In this document: piece after piece, positions 8,385 to 17,675 of the stretch
Layout: the number at the start of each line of letters is the position of its first letter
Position numbering within the stretch: the first letter of the stretch is position 1
From: JAKJEP01 sp964580995
GTDB taxonomy: Bacteria; Planctomycetota; Phycisphaerae; Sedimentisphaerales; SM23-30
Length of the DNA stretch: 44,720 nt
Assembly: GCA_964580995.1 (NCBI GenBank)
Contig: CAZOMV010000044.1
Location: 1 to 44,720, forward strand
Reading direction: 5' to 3'
Notes under the pieces: generated by a model
Seen by the model: the letters and a program-made list of their open reading frames with translations, nothing else
What the model was told of the DNA's origin: nothing
Database searches by the model: none
Made by a program: the position numbers and the translations under genes

Positions 8385-9881
8385 ATGAAATTCCGACTGT
8401 TTGCCATTTGTTGTGCTTCGATCCTGGCAGAATGCCTCTCCCTGACGATAGCCGAAGAACCCATTGCAATAGGTTCGCGGCGCGAATTGCTGGTCGATGA
8501 TTATCTGATTGAGCGAACGGAAGGGCAAATAGCCTTGCGACTGCATTCGCCGGAGCGGCGTGAGATCGTTCTGGTTTTCAACCAGCCGTGGGAAGGCAGT
8601 AAGAGCGGCGCTTACACTACGGTTTTCCAAGATGGTGAACACTATCGTGCGTATTACATTACCCAGCAAACCCCGATCGGCGTGTCGCCCCCTTATCCGG
8701 TTCTCACCTGCTATGCAGAGAGCCAGGACGGTATCCATTGGGTGAAACCGGAACTCGGGCAGTTCGAGTTTGCCGGATCGAAGAAAAACAACATCATCAT
8801 GTGGGAAGGCTACGAGGATTCTGAGGCCATCATTGTTCCTTTCAAGGATCCGAATCCCAACTGCAAGCCCGAGGAATGCTACAAGGCCTTGGTGAACATC
8901 CATTCCAGCCTGCGAGCGCTCAAGTCGGCCGACGGCCTGCACTGGGAACAGATATCCGACCAGCCGGTTATCATCCAGGGTACATTCGACTCCCAGAATC
9001 TGGCGTTCTGGGACCCTATCCGTAACGAGTACCGGGCCTATATGCGCGATTTTCGTGACGGTTTGCGGGATATCCGAACGGCCACGTCACAAGATTTTAT
9101 CCATTGGACGGCCACCGAGTGGCTCAATTACTCCGGGGCGCCGCCACAGCAACAACTCTATACCAACCAGATCATTCCCTACTATCGGGCGCCGCATATC
9201 TTCCTGGGTTTTCCTGCACGATATATTGAACGCGGCTGGTGCGATTCGATGCGGGCGTTGCCCGAACTGAAACACCGAAAACAACGCTCGGCCTTAGAGG
9301 ACCGGTTTGGCATGGCCTTGACCGACGGCCTGTTCATGTCGAGCCGCGACGGGCTGACGTTCCATCGTTGGAGTGAGGCGTTCATCCGGCCCGGCCTCCG
9401 CGGTACAGACAACTGGGCTTATGGCGACAACTATCAGAGCTGGGGACTCGTAACGACAAAATCAGCTATCCCCGATGCCCCTGAGGAACTGTCACTCTAC
9501 GCTACCGAGGGTTATTGGCTTGGCACGGCTAACAAACTGCGGCGTTTTACGATTCGTAAAGACGGTTTCGTCTCGATGTGTGCGTCATTTGCCGGTGGAG
9601 AATTCACCACCAAACCGATTACGTTCCAAGGAACGCGGCTGGAATTGAACTTTTCCACTTCGGCGGCCGGCGGGATCCGCGTCGAGATCCAAGCCGCCGA
9701 TGGAAAGCCGATCGAAGGCTTTGCACTGGGTGATTCCAGCGAGGTATTCGGTGACGATCTGGAGCGAATCGTTACGTGGAAACACGGCAGTGAGGTGAAC
9801 AAGCTCGCGGGCCAGCCCATTCGTTTGCGTTTCACGCTAAGCGATGCAGATCTGTACGCATTTCAGTTTGTCGACCGATGA
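8385..9881 (+). CDS. Secreted five-bladed propeller, GH32/GH43-like protein
   Basis: I start this gene at ATG 8385 because AGGAGGTGAT lies four bases upstream and the protein then opens with a signal peptide (MKFRLFAICCASILAECLSLTIA). The frame is open further upstream to 8262, but that part looks non-coding. The mature 475-residue protein begins with IGSRRELLVDDYLIE and has recurring AYY, YRAY and HWT blade motifs (SKSGAYTTVFQDGEHYRAYY, YAESQDGIHWVKPEL, EYRAYMRDFRDGLRDIRTATSQDFIHWT). This pattern is typical of planctomycete proteins related to the GH32/GH43 beta-propellers. A C-terminal beta-sandwich follows from about residue 400. Substrate unknown. It appears to be a single-gene transcription unit. 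Confidence 0.75.
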   Translation: MKFRLFAICCASILAECLSLTIAEEPIAIGSRRELLVDDYLIERTEGQIALRLHSPERREIVLVFNQPWEGSKSGAYTTVFQDGEHYRAYYITQQTPIGVSPPYPVLTCYAESQDGIHWVKPELGQFEFAGSKKNNIIMWEGYEDSEAIIVPFKDPNPNCKPEECYKALVNIHSSLRALKSADGLHWEQISDQPVIIQGTFDSQNLAFWDPIRNEYRAYMRDFRDGLRDIRTATSQDFIHWTATEWLNYSGAPPQQQLYTNQIIPYYRAPHIFLGFPARYIERGWCDSMRALPELKHRKQRSALEDRFGMALTDGLFMSSRDGLTFHRWSEAFIRPGLRGTDNWAYGDNYQSWGLVTTKSAIPDAPEELSLYATEGYWLGTANKLRRFTIRKDGFVSMCASFAGGEFTTKPITFQGTRLELNFSTSAAGGIRVEIQAADGKPIEGFALGDSSEVFGDDLERIVTWKHGSEVNKLAGQPIRLRFTLSDADLYAFQFVDR

Positions 9882-9975
9882 AAAAAAACCAGGTCGAAAA
9901 ACGCCGAGAATTTTTGACTTCCAGGATTCTCATGGATACGAATCTGAGGTTACATTTCACTAATCTGGGTTTACA

Positions 9976-10080
9976 TCACTTAAGCCCGTTCTGAGCCAAT
10001 CTCAGCAAATCAACAACATCCACCGTTCTGCTCTGATCCAGATCACAACCGAGCGCCAGACAATCGCTGCGATTGCGCAC
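9976..10080 (-). pseudogene. Orphan dockerin-like C-terminal fragment
   Basis: On the minus strand the frame reads SDCLALGCDLDQSRTVDVVDLLRLAQNGLK and then a stop at 9976-9978. This matches one calcium-binding repeat of the planctomycete dockerin-like module (D-x-D-x-S-x-x-V-D-x-x-D-L-L), but no gene precedes it. Upstream the frame runs into the dispersed repeat at 10088. It is best read as the tail of a lost secreted protein, left downstream of the beta-helix gene. Confidence 0.55.
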
Positions 10081-10087
10081 TTGCGCT

Positions 10088-10114
10088 GCGCGCCCCGACG
10101 GTGAAGGTTGATCC
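10088..10114. repeat. Dispersed 27-bp repeat, copy 2
   Basis: This copy matches 2351-2377 at 25 of 27 positions. It lies between the orphan dockerin fragment and the end of the beta-helix gene and is preceded by GCGCT, giving a GC-rich imperfect palindrome. Confidence 0.6.
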
Positions 10115-10145
10115 ATTAGAACCTGCTCAATTGTTACCATAAGAA

Positions 10146-13100
10146 CTATTTGCCGACCAACCACCAGGTGGCGAACACTTGCAAGTCATTCAAATCCACG
10201 TTTCCATCGCAGGTGAGATCCAAACCGTCACAGTCGCCGCAATCCGTTTCCAACCAGTACGCGGCAAACAGAGAAAAATCGTGCAAATCGACACCGCCTA
10301 AGCTATCTATGTCGCTGGGCAGAAACTCATAAGCACCCATATCCACCAGGGGAGGTGTGCCACTACCGGTGTTAGCCTGGCACGATTCAATGAACCGCGG
10401 CAAACCGCTCAGGTCTTTGATGATGCCAACCGGTAAGGAAGAGTTGTTCCCGGCATCGATACAGGGCGATTCCGGTCGAAGGTGATAGAAACCATCCATC
10501 CAGATTGCGTCCGGATCATCAGGTGTAACCACAATATTAGGATCATTGACATCTGCCCAATAGCCGGGCTGCACAAAACGCGGATTAGCCGCAATATTTC
10601 CGGTACCACCGCCCGCCCAGTCCTGGATGCAGTTGTAACTGAGATCCGAGCAAGCATAAACCTGATTTCCGGATGTCTTGGAAAAATTATCCCAGATAAT
10701 ACAATTAGTTATTCCGGTACAATAGGCCAATCCACCTCCCCCTCCATGCGTAGATCCCAAAGCGGCGCGATTGGCAACAATAGTGCAATTAACAATACCG
10801 CTGCATTCGCGCAGTCCTCCCCCGGAATACTGGGAAGTGTTGTTGATGATGGTGCAGTTCACTATCGAACCACATGCTACCAGACCCCCACATTCAGGTG
10901 CCTGATTATCAGTTATGAAGCAATTGGCAATGGTACCGCTACAGCCAGACATACCTCCCCCGAGGATACTCGCCGAGTTGCCGCTAATTACACAATCTTC
11001 AATCACACCACGGAAGCCGTAGATTCCGCCGCCCTCGAGAGCATGATTTTCTACGATCCGGCAGCGGGTAATATTACCTCTGCCGCCGTAGATGCCGCCC
11101 CCCTCACTGCCAGCCGCGGAGTTATTAGCAATGGTACAGTTGTCAATTACCGTAGTTCCTCTCAGAAAACAGATACCACCTCCCATGGAGGAGGTAGTTG
11201 CACCGTTGTTTTCAGAGACAAAACAGCCGACCATGGTGAGATTACTATCTATGCATGCGACACCGCCCCCATCCCCAACCAATGAATTTCCGTGAATCGT
11301 GCAGTTCTGGAGCAGTGCGCTGCCGTTTTCTAATTTCACCGCAGCTGCCCAGGTTTGTGTCGCGACAGCAGTATTATTTCGAATGGTACATCCAATAACT
11401 TGTGGTGCGCCAGTATCAACATAAATTCCAGACCCTGACCAGCTATTGGCTAAACTCTCACAGATGATACAGTTGCGAATGGTAGGTTGGCTCTGGTAGC
11501 AGTAGATACCCCCTCCTCCATGGCTGCTGTTTTGAGAATTGACACATCCGTGTGTTATTGTAAAACCGTTAAGGAGGCAACTAGTGCCTTCATGCCCCTC
11601 AAAGGTTACCACGGAACCGGAAAGCCGTCCATCTATAATGGTTTGCGCAGTCACTTGTGAGTCATTAGGATCCGTACTGGTAAGAACAAGATTCTTACCC
11701 AGGAAGTTGATGTTTTCATAATAGATGCCCGGTTTCACCTCGATAGTATCGCCTGGATTTGCATGCTCAATAGCATACTGAATGGTACTATAAAAAATAT
11801 GTTTTGAAAGATTACTGACTCGTGTAGAAAATTCAATGGCACCCATATCCACAATATCATTGCCATCCTGGTTCCCATCCTGGATTCGGACCCCACCGTC
11901 CAAATCCATATCCGGAAGATTTGCTGCCGTATTGTCACCAGCATCCACGCAGGGTGAGAGAGAGGAAAATATTCGATAATCTCCTCCCGCGGCATTTACA
12001 AACAGCGGATCCACGTTGAGGTTTCCTGTACCTTCCCAACCGCCCTCCACGTCGCTATACGTTATCGTCGAATCGCTTGCCGGATAATCCAAATCACAGA
12101 TCTGATCCGGGAAATTTTTCCATAGGATACAATTGATTAATTGCGGATAGCTGCCTGCATAGTTTCGGATACCGCCGCCCACGGAATCGGCAGTATTATT
12201 GCTGAAGATACAATTGGTTATGATCGGACTGCTGGTTTGGTTGTGTATCCCGCCGCCAGCCAGGAGCCATGCCACGTTATCGGTGAACATACAATTGGTT
12301 ATGATCGGGCTGCTGAACGAGTTAATCATCCCGCCGCCTAAATAGGTGACTGTGTTATTTTGGAAGGTACACCGGATCACGGCTGGACGGCTATTGGCCG
12401 CATTGAACATCCCGCCCCCGTAAACGGCATTGTTCCCCGTGAACGTCGTCCCGATGATTGCCGGCATGCTGTTGTTCTCGTTGTACATCCCTCCGCCATT
12501 CCCAGCGATATTGCTGGTAAATATACAATCGATCACCGTAGGACTGCTGGCATAGGTAAACATTCCGCCGCCGTTTTTATCATTGGGATTGGGACCGTTA
12601 GCGTTCCCGCCGGTGATGGTAAAACCTTCCAGAATGGTATTGGGATCTTCACCACTTAAGCACTGGACTACGTGATAATGCCCTGTCCCATTGATCGTTG
12701 TTACGGCTGCTCCGCCGCTGCCGTACAACCGTACTGCCTTTCCTTTAAAATCGATGGCTTCCATATATAGCTTCGGCAGGGCCCGGATCTGATCGAAATC
12801 ACTTGCCCCGTCAATCGCAGCCTGTATGCTATCGTAAAATAGATCCCGGGTAACATTACGAACCGGCAGCTCCGTACATTCATAAGCACCCATATCCACG
12901 TTCGTCCCTGTGATCCGGGGGTTGCTGTCGAGATCCCGGTTGGGGAGGTTGGGAACTCCGTTGTTGCCGGTACCGGTACAGGGAGATGTGGGTGAGAGTC
13001 GCCCATCGGCGTCCGCAAAAAGCGGGTCGGCATTGAGGTTACCCGAGCCGGCGTAACCTCCATTCACATCGCTGGTAGTCACCTGAGGATTACTGGAAGC

Positions 13101-14996
13101 GTTATAGATTTCCTTTCCGGCGGAATCCCACAGAATACAGTTGGTAATCACCGGATTACTTACCAGATTGTAGAATCCGGCACCCTCATAGGATACCGTG
13201 TTGCCAAAAAAGGTGCAATTGGTTATCACCGGCGAGGAGATATAATTTGCTATTCCGCCGCCGTTGCGATAGGCTACGTTTGCCTGGAAAACACAGTTAA
13301 TGCAAGTCGGATTGCTATTGACGTTAAAGAGCCCGCTGCCATCCTGATGGGCTACATTCTGCTTAATGATACAATGGGTTATTACCGGATTGCTGATAAG
13401 ATTAGCCATTCCGCCGCCGCAATCACTCATGTTGAGACTCATCGTACAATGGGTCAGGATCGGCGCCGCGGAGCTATTGGCTATACCACCCCCTCCGGAA
13501 CTGCCTGATGTACCCCAGCTACCCGATCCTGTCCCGCCTTCGCCCGGTTCCCCCCGGATGCCTCCGCTGCCGGTCCGGTTTTCCGTGAAAGTACAGTTGG
13601 TTAAGCTGGGATTGGAATTAGCCTCATTATGCATCCCCCCACCAAAGCCGCCATTGCCCCCATTCCCGCCTCGACCGCCTCTTTCTAAACCATAAGCATT
13701 ACCGCCGTTGCCGCCGTTGCCGCCGTTGCCTGTTACGTTTCCAAAGAAGGAACAGTCCGTCACCGTCGGACTGCTGTTGTTTCCGTTGTACATTCCTGCC
13801 CCATACCCGCCTGTCCCCCCGTGAGCTCCTCCATTGCTCTCCCCGCCGAATATCTCCCCATACGTAGAATCACCGCATTCCCCGCGACCGCCGTTGCCGG
13901 TAATATTTCCCCGGAATGTACATTGGCTGACCACCGGAGCGCTGTAATTATTGCTCATCCCCGCTCCTTTTCCTCCGCCACCCGCGTAGCTATCCGCCCA
14001 TTCGGTAGTAGTCGCAGCTCTGCCGGTTCCGCCAATGCCGGTTTGATTTTCGTTAAAAGTACAGTTGGTTATCATTGGCAGGGAATAGGAGTTGCACATC
14101 CCTGCGCCATCGCCGCCGTTGCCCCCGCTTCCTTCCTGAGCACCGTAAGCACCAGCGCCAGTCCGGTTTCGTGTAAATTCACAATCTGTTACAACCGGCG
14201 AAGAATTCAAGTTGTACATTCCTGCACCTGAGCCGCCGCTGCCAACTAAGATTACCATGTATGGGTAACCGCATTCTCCTCCGGCGCCGGTCTGGTTTTC
14301 TGTAAAAATGCAGTGCTTAAACTCGGGTGAGGAATTGATGTTGCAGACCCCTGCCCCTTGACCACCGTTGGCACCATCCCCACCACCGGCAAGTCCAGCT
14401 GTACTGTCGCCCCCATCCCCGCCTTTGCCGGTTACATTATAGCTGAAAGTGCATTCCGTAACCGTTGGATGGCTCTGATGGTTATACATACCTGCCCCGT
14501 TCCCTCCGGGACTCCCATCGCCGCCGCTATACCAGAAGCTATCTGCGCCATTAACACCATTGCCGGTCCTGTTTCCGGTGAAGATGCATTTGGTAACCGT
14601 AGGGCTGCTGTTGTAGTTGAACATCCCGCCGCCGCTGTTGTCGGGCTGAGATATGCCGCAGGCATTGCCGCCCGTGATGGTAAAACCTTCCAGAATGGTA
14701 TTAGGACCTTCGCCGTTTATGCACTGGACTACGTGATAATGCCCTGTCCCATTGATCGTTGTTACGGCTGCTCCGCTGCTACCGTATAGCCGTACCGCCT
14801 TTCCGTAGAAAATGATGGCCTCATAGTATACCCCCGGCGCCACCTCAATTTGGTCACCATTTTCAGCATCGTTAATGGCGGCCTGGATACTTCCACCAGG
14901 GTAAACGTCATGAGTATCGGCTAAAGCTACCCCCGCCATAAAAACCAGAAACGCACAAACAGCGATCCCAATGCTTGAATTTGTCTTCCCATTCAT
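10146..14996 (-). CDS. Giant secreted right-handed beta-helix protein with C-terminal dockerin-like module
   Basis: This 1616-residue protein starts behind AAGGAGGCTCGGAA and has a signal peptide (to about residue 26, VALADTHDVYPGGSIQAAI). The body is built of parallel beta-helix turns with repeated pieces such as SPTVTxCxFxxNxTGNGG, PVITNCTF and GGGMxN. It contains three cassettes that begin with SIQAAI- or TIQYAI-like strands near residues 30, 730 and 1065. The first two share a near-identical block (GAAVTTINGTGHYHVVQC). Gly/Asn-rich loops expand the first cassette. A choice-of-anchor-Q-like segment (NPLF/ADADGRL, SPCxDxGNN, VDMGAYE) closes each. The last 60 residues form a dockerin-like pair, DIDSLGGVDLHDFSLFAAYWL and DLTCDGNVDLNDLQVF. 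Likely role: surface-attached carbohydrate binding, lyase or adhesion; no catalytic motif was recognised. Confidence 0.88.
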   Translation of the reverse strand: MNGKTNSSIGIAVCAFLVFMAGVALADTHDVYPGGSIQAAINDAENGDQIEVAPGVYYEAIIFYGKAVRLYGSSGAAVTTINGTGHYHVVQCINGEGPNTILEGFTITGGNACGISQPDNSGGGMFNYNSSPTVTKCIFTGNRTGNGVNGADSFWYSGGDGSPGGNGAGMYNHQSHPTVTECTFSYNVTGKGGDGGDSTAGLAGGGDGANGGQGAGVCNINSSPEFKHCIFTENQTGAGGECGYPYMVILVGSGGSGAGMYNLNSSPVVTDCEFTRNRTGAGAYGAQEGSGGNGGDGAGMCNSYSLPMITNCTFNENQTGIGGTGRAATTTEWADSYAGGGGKGAGMSNNYSAPVVSQCTFRGNITGNGGRGECGDSTYGEIFGGESNGGAHGGTGGYGAGMYNGNNSSPTVTDCSFFGNVTGNGGNGGNGGNAYGLERGGRGGNGGNGGFGGGMHNEANSNPSLTNCTFTENRTGSGGIRGEPGEGGTGSGSWGTSGSSGGGGIANSSAAPILTHCTMSLNMSDCGGGMANLISNPVITHCIIKQNVAHQDGSGLFNVNSNPTCINCVFQANVAYRNGGGIANYISSPVITNCTFFGNTVSYEGAGFYNLVSNPVITNCILWDSAGKEIYNASSNPQVTTSDVNGGYAGSGNLNADPLFADADGRLSPTSPCTGTGNNGVPNLPNRDLDSNPRITGTNVDMGAYECTELPVRNVTRDLFYDSIQAAIDGASDFDQIRALPKLYMEAIDFKGKAVRLYGSGGAAVTTINGTGHYHVVQCLSGEDPNTILEGFTITGGNANGPNPNDKNGGGMFTYASSPTVIDCIFTSNIAGNGGGMYNENNSMPAIIGTTFTGNNAVYGGGMFNAANSRPAVIRCTFQNNTVTYLGGGMINSFSSPIITNCMFTDNVAWLLAGGGIHNQTSSPIITNCIFSNNTADSVGGGIRNYAGSYPQLINCILWKNFPDQICDLDYPASDSTITYSDVEGGWEGTGNLNVDPLFVNAAGGDYRIFSSLSPCVDAGDNTAANLPDMDLDGGVRIQDGNQDGNDIVDMGAIEFSTRVSNLSKHIFYSTIQYAIEHANPGDTIEVKPGIYYENINFLGKNLVLTSTDPNDSQVTAQTIIDGRLSGSVVTFEGHEGTSCLLNGFTITHGCVNSQNSSHGGGGIYCYQSQPTIRNCIICESLANSWSGSGIYVDTGAPQVIGCTIRNNTAVATQTWAAAVKLENGSALLQNCTIHGNSLVGDGGGVACIDSNLTMVGCFVSENNGATTSSMGGGICFLRGTTVIDNCTIANNSAAGSEGGGIYGGRGNITRCRIVENHALEGGGIYGFRGVIEDCVISGNSASILGGGMSGCSGTIANCFITDNQAPECGGLVACGSIVNCTIINNTSQYSGGGLRECSGIVNCTIVANRAALGSTHGGGGGLAYCTGITNCIIWDNFSKTSGNQVYACSDLSYNCIQDWAGGGTGNIAANPRFVQPGYWADVNDPNIVVTPDDPDAIWMDGFYHLRPESPCIDAGNNSSLPVGIIKDLSGLPRFIESCQANTGSGTPPLVDMGAYEFLPSDIDSLGGVDLHDFSLFAAYWLETDCGDCDGLDLTCDGNVDLNDLQVFATWWLVGK
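13702..13728. repeat. Three tandem copies of a 9-bp unit inside the beta-helix gene
   Basis: CCGCCGTTG is repeated three times without change and encodes Gly-Gly-Asn-type loops on the minus strand. The copy number can change by slippage without a frameshift, since the unit is a multiple of three. Confidence 0.8.
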
Positions 14997-15357
14997 TTCC
15001 GAGCCTCCTTACGAATTACTTTTGGTCCTTGCCCATAACAGTCTATTTAGGTCAGCCGATAATAATTGAAGTGCTGGGTCAAACCTGATGTAGTTCAAAG
15101 ACCGTCTTTCCTGCACGACCATGATTAATATAGATTATAATTTTAATGATACAAACTTCTGTAAAAAATGTCAAGTGATTTCCCAGCTGGCCTTGTCCGG
15201 CAACGATGCTGGCCAACATTACCACCATTATGGGACACGATGTGCGTTAACCCGCATATTTCACAGGAATTTACTATTTTTAATTAACAAAAAGTCTAAC
15301 TGCTTACAAGATAATTACTTATAACAAAAACAATACTTCAATAGAAAGGCTATTTGT
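14997..15357. other. Intergenic region before an IS fragment
   Basis: These 361 AT-rich bases hold the leader of the beta-helix gene and the 5' flank of the IS1380-type fragment (ribosome binding site AGAAAGG before 15358). I see no gene and could not recognise the IS inverted repeat. Confidence 0.35.
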
Positions 15358-15539
15358 ATGACAGACTGTACCACACAACCGTTGCGGTTTTCAAGTCTCG
15401 GTTCCCAAAAAGTTCAGGCCGATTTTCACGGCGGCACACTAACATACGATGCCGGGGCGCTGCTCTTGCGGGAAGCGGAGCGGCGGCTGGATCTGATCGA
15501 AGCCCTGGACCGTTGTATTCCCGATCCGCGTCACCCGGT
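15358..15539 (+). pseudogene. IS1380-family transposase, N-terminal fragment
   Basis: The first 60 residues (MTDCTTQPLRFSSLGSQKVQ, then FHGGTLTYDAGALLLREAERRL and LIEALDRCIPDPRHP) match the conserved start of IS1380-family DDE transposases, where the SDAGALLLRE block is typical. After PRHP the frame turns into unrelated residues and stops at 15573. Full-length family members have about 400-450 residues, so at least 85 percent is missing. The catalytic DDE residues are absent and the copy is dead. Confidence 0.75.
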
Positions 15540-15735
15540 TTGCATATTCGGGGGGAACATGGTATATTTCTGATAACCCGACCAGATGTCCGGTGTACAA
15601 AGAAGCTATTTAACGGATATTTCTTTGCTGCTGGTGGTGGATCATTATCTGACATTAGGCTTTCATTGCTGGACACGTACGGTAATCTCAGATATACATT
15701 ATTAGGCCGCCAGGAAGTACAGAAAGGAAACCAGG

Positions 15736-16086
15736 ATGAGAAACGAACAAGCGGCACCTGAGACGAAAGGTGTTACGGTGAAGTTACTTGCAACGGTTGA
15801 CCTTGGCCCTGAGATCGAGGGCATGGCAGGGCGCCAACTTCGAATGCGTATGGTGACCATCGAGCCCGGAGGCGTCTTCGGCCCGATTCACAACCATATA
15901 GACAGGCCGGGCCTGGTCTACATACTGCAAGGAATGATCACCGACCATCGAAATGGAATGGTTAAGGAGTATGGGCCGGGAGTGGGTTGGCCCGAGGATA
16001 GGAACACCACACACTGGCTTGAGAACATAGGAACGATTCCGGCGGTAGAGATCTCGGTCGATATAGTCAGGCAAGAGCAAGAGTAA
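15736..16086 (+). CDS. Small cupin-domain protein
   Basis: This 116-residue single-domain cupin starts behind AGAAAGGAAACCAGG. Motif 1 is GGVFGPIHNHIDRPGLVYILQG, with the two metal-binding histidines in HNH. Motif 2 is PEDRNTTHWLEN. No signal peptide is seen, so it is probably cytoplasmic. Related stand-alone cupins bind a divalent metal and range from sugar isomerases to dioxygenases and sensors; nothing here picks one. It stands alone, directly after the IS1380 fragment, and could be cargo. The function remains general. Confidence 0.75.
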   Translation: MRNEQAAPETKGVTVKLLATVDLGPEIEGMAGRQLRMRMVTIEPGGVFGPIHNHIDRPGLVYILQGMITDHRNGMVKEYGPGVGWPEDRNTTHWLENIGTIPAVEISVDIVRQEQE

Positions 16087-16779
16087 GCTCAGGCCCGACA
16101 TCTAACACGGTCGGGCCTAACACGCGTCTCAACCGGACCAGAACTGGGACCAGCGGGTAGATATGACTGATTTATCCCTGATGGCGGAATTCTGGCTACT
16201 GAGTCAATAATACAAATTTGGTGTATTATGTCCTGGTGAATAAATAAAAAGTGTAACAGGTGAATATCTGGAAGAATTCTTCTATAAGTCATTGAATAGA
16301 AGCATGGTTTTGCAAGTTTTAGGTGTGCCAGATCGTTTGTAATTGACTATTTACACATTAACAGAACTTGTTACTCCATAGGCATTTGATTACCACTCTC
16401 TATCGAAGTAATGGATTGAGGGTGAAGGCAAAAGACCACCCGGATCGGATACCTATCTGGCCCCCAATCCACGCCGCCTCTCTCCCGGGCCCCGCCAGGA
16501 ATCACCCGGCAAACCCGCTTGAAAGCTGGCGAAAACCACGCGAGACCTTACCGCCGCCCGCCTCGCCTGTATGAGCGCCCGCACGCCGCAGGGGTGAAGT
16601 ATAAAGCGGGCCTTTCGCGTCTGTTATGGGATTACCAGCGGCCTAACCTCGCAATCTACCGCCACTCAGGCCGGCCCACACACCTGCCCGCCGCCGACAT
16701 TGCTTGATTCCATCGGCGGCCATCCCAAAGCAACCATGGCTGGATGGGCATCCTGCATGCCGGCAAAATCGCAGCCAAT
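16087..16779. other. Intergenic region with a GC-rich island
   Basis: No supported gene is seen. The first 350 bases are AT-rich. From about 16440 to 16750 the DNA is markedly GC-rich, with frames full of Pro, Arg and His that look non-coding and lack ribosome binding sites. The composition break suggests inserted or decayed sequence. Confidence 0.4.
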
Positions 16780-16808
16780 TTGACAGGATCACCTTTCTGA
16801 TGTAGACT
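16780..16808 (+). promoter_or_regulatory. Sigma-70-like promoter of the Kazal protein gene
   Basis: TTGACA at 16780-16785 and TAGACT at 16803-16808 are separated by 17 bases, and the gene start lies about 80 bases downstream. The -35 box is perfect and the -10 box matches at four of six. Confidence 0.45.
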
Positions 16809-16889
16809 TTAGGTGTTTGGCAAGTCTAGAGATAGTAGCCTTGTTCGTTGTTCCCAGTGGCAGAGTATCACCGCCAGAAGGAGTTCGCC

Positions 16890-17516
16890 ATGAAAAGAAC
16901 CAGGATGCTTGTGGGGTTAGGGTCGCTGATGTTTATTCTGGGTGCAGCGCCTCCTGCCGTTCGGGCTCAAAGCTGCACCGACAATAGCCAATGCCCCCCC
17001 GGCTACTTCTGCGCCAAGCAGCTCGGTGACTGCGACGGCGCCGGTGACTGCTCGCCCCGACCACAGATATGCGTTGCCCTGTGGGACCCCGTCTGCGGGT
17101 GCGATGGCCAAACCTACTCTAACTCCTGTTACGCCGCCGCAATGGGTGTCAATGTCGCCTATGCCGGCGAGTGTATCCCCGACTGCCTGTCCAACGGCGA
17201 CTGCCCGCCTGATTATTACTGCGCCAAGCAGCCCGGTGACTGCGATGGCCCCGGCGGTTGCCAGGCGAGCCCCGCAGCCTGCCCCGACATCTGGCAACCC
17301 GTCTGTGGTTGTGACGACCAGACCTACGCCAATGCCTGTGACGCCGCTGTGGCGGGCGTCAACGTTAAGTATGAGGGGCCCTGCGCTGTCTGTGTTAATC
17401 GCCCCGTTGCTGACCTAAACGGCGACTGCCATGTCGATCTCGGCGATTTGGCGATCATGGCGGCTCAATGGCTCACTTGCGGTCTTGACCGCCCCGAATT
17501 CTGTTGGCAAGAATAG
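16890..17516 (+). CDS. Secreted protein with two Kazal-like domains and a dockerin-like repeat
   Basis: I place the start at ATG 16890, which follows AGAAGGAG and opens a signal peptide (MKRTRMLVGLGSLMFILGAAPPAVRA). The 208-residue protein then shows two similar cysteine-rich units. Each starts with NxxCPPxYxCAKQxGDCDG and leads into a Kazal-type core (PVCGCDGQTYSNSCYAAAMG and PVCGCDDQTYANACDAAVAG). The C-terminus (VADLNGDCHVDLGDLAIMAAQWLTC) is one dockerin-like calcium-binding repeat typical of planctomycetes. Kazal domains usually inhibit serine proteases, so it may protect a surface complex; that is inference. It is monocistronic with its own promoter-like sequence. Confidence 0.85.
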   Translation: MKRTRMLVGLGSLMFILGAAPPAVRAQSCTDNSQCPPGYFCAKQLGDCDGAGDCSPRPQICVALWDPVCGCDGQTYSNSCYAAAMGVNVAYAGECIPDCLSNGDCPPDYYCAKQPGDCDGPGGCQASPAACPDIWQPVCGCDDQTYANACDAAVAGVNVKYEGPCAVCVNRPVADLNGDCHVDLGDLAIMAAQWLTCGLDRPEFCWQE

Positions 17517-17675
17517 CGGCCCATTGAAACGCTCGGGTGCCCCCTTGACCCGTTTTTGCCGGCGCACCCAGCCGGAAACCCTCCCAACGGTTTGCCGAGT
17601 AGGAACTTTCTGTTGTACCTGGTAGTCCGGCCTGCTTATTGGCTGATTTTGAAATACACCAATAGTGGTGAGTTT

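Noticed and set aside
13366..13728. A CRISPR-like array in the repetitive part of the beta-helix gene
   Set aside because: The repeats are coding, vary in length and sequence, and have no unique spacers of constant size.
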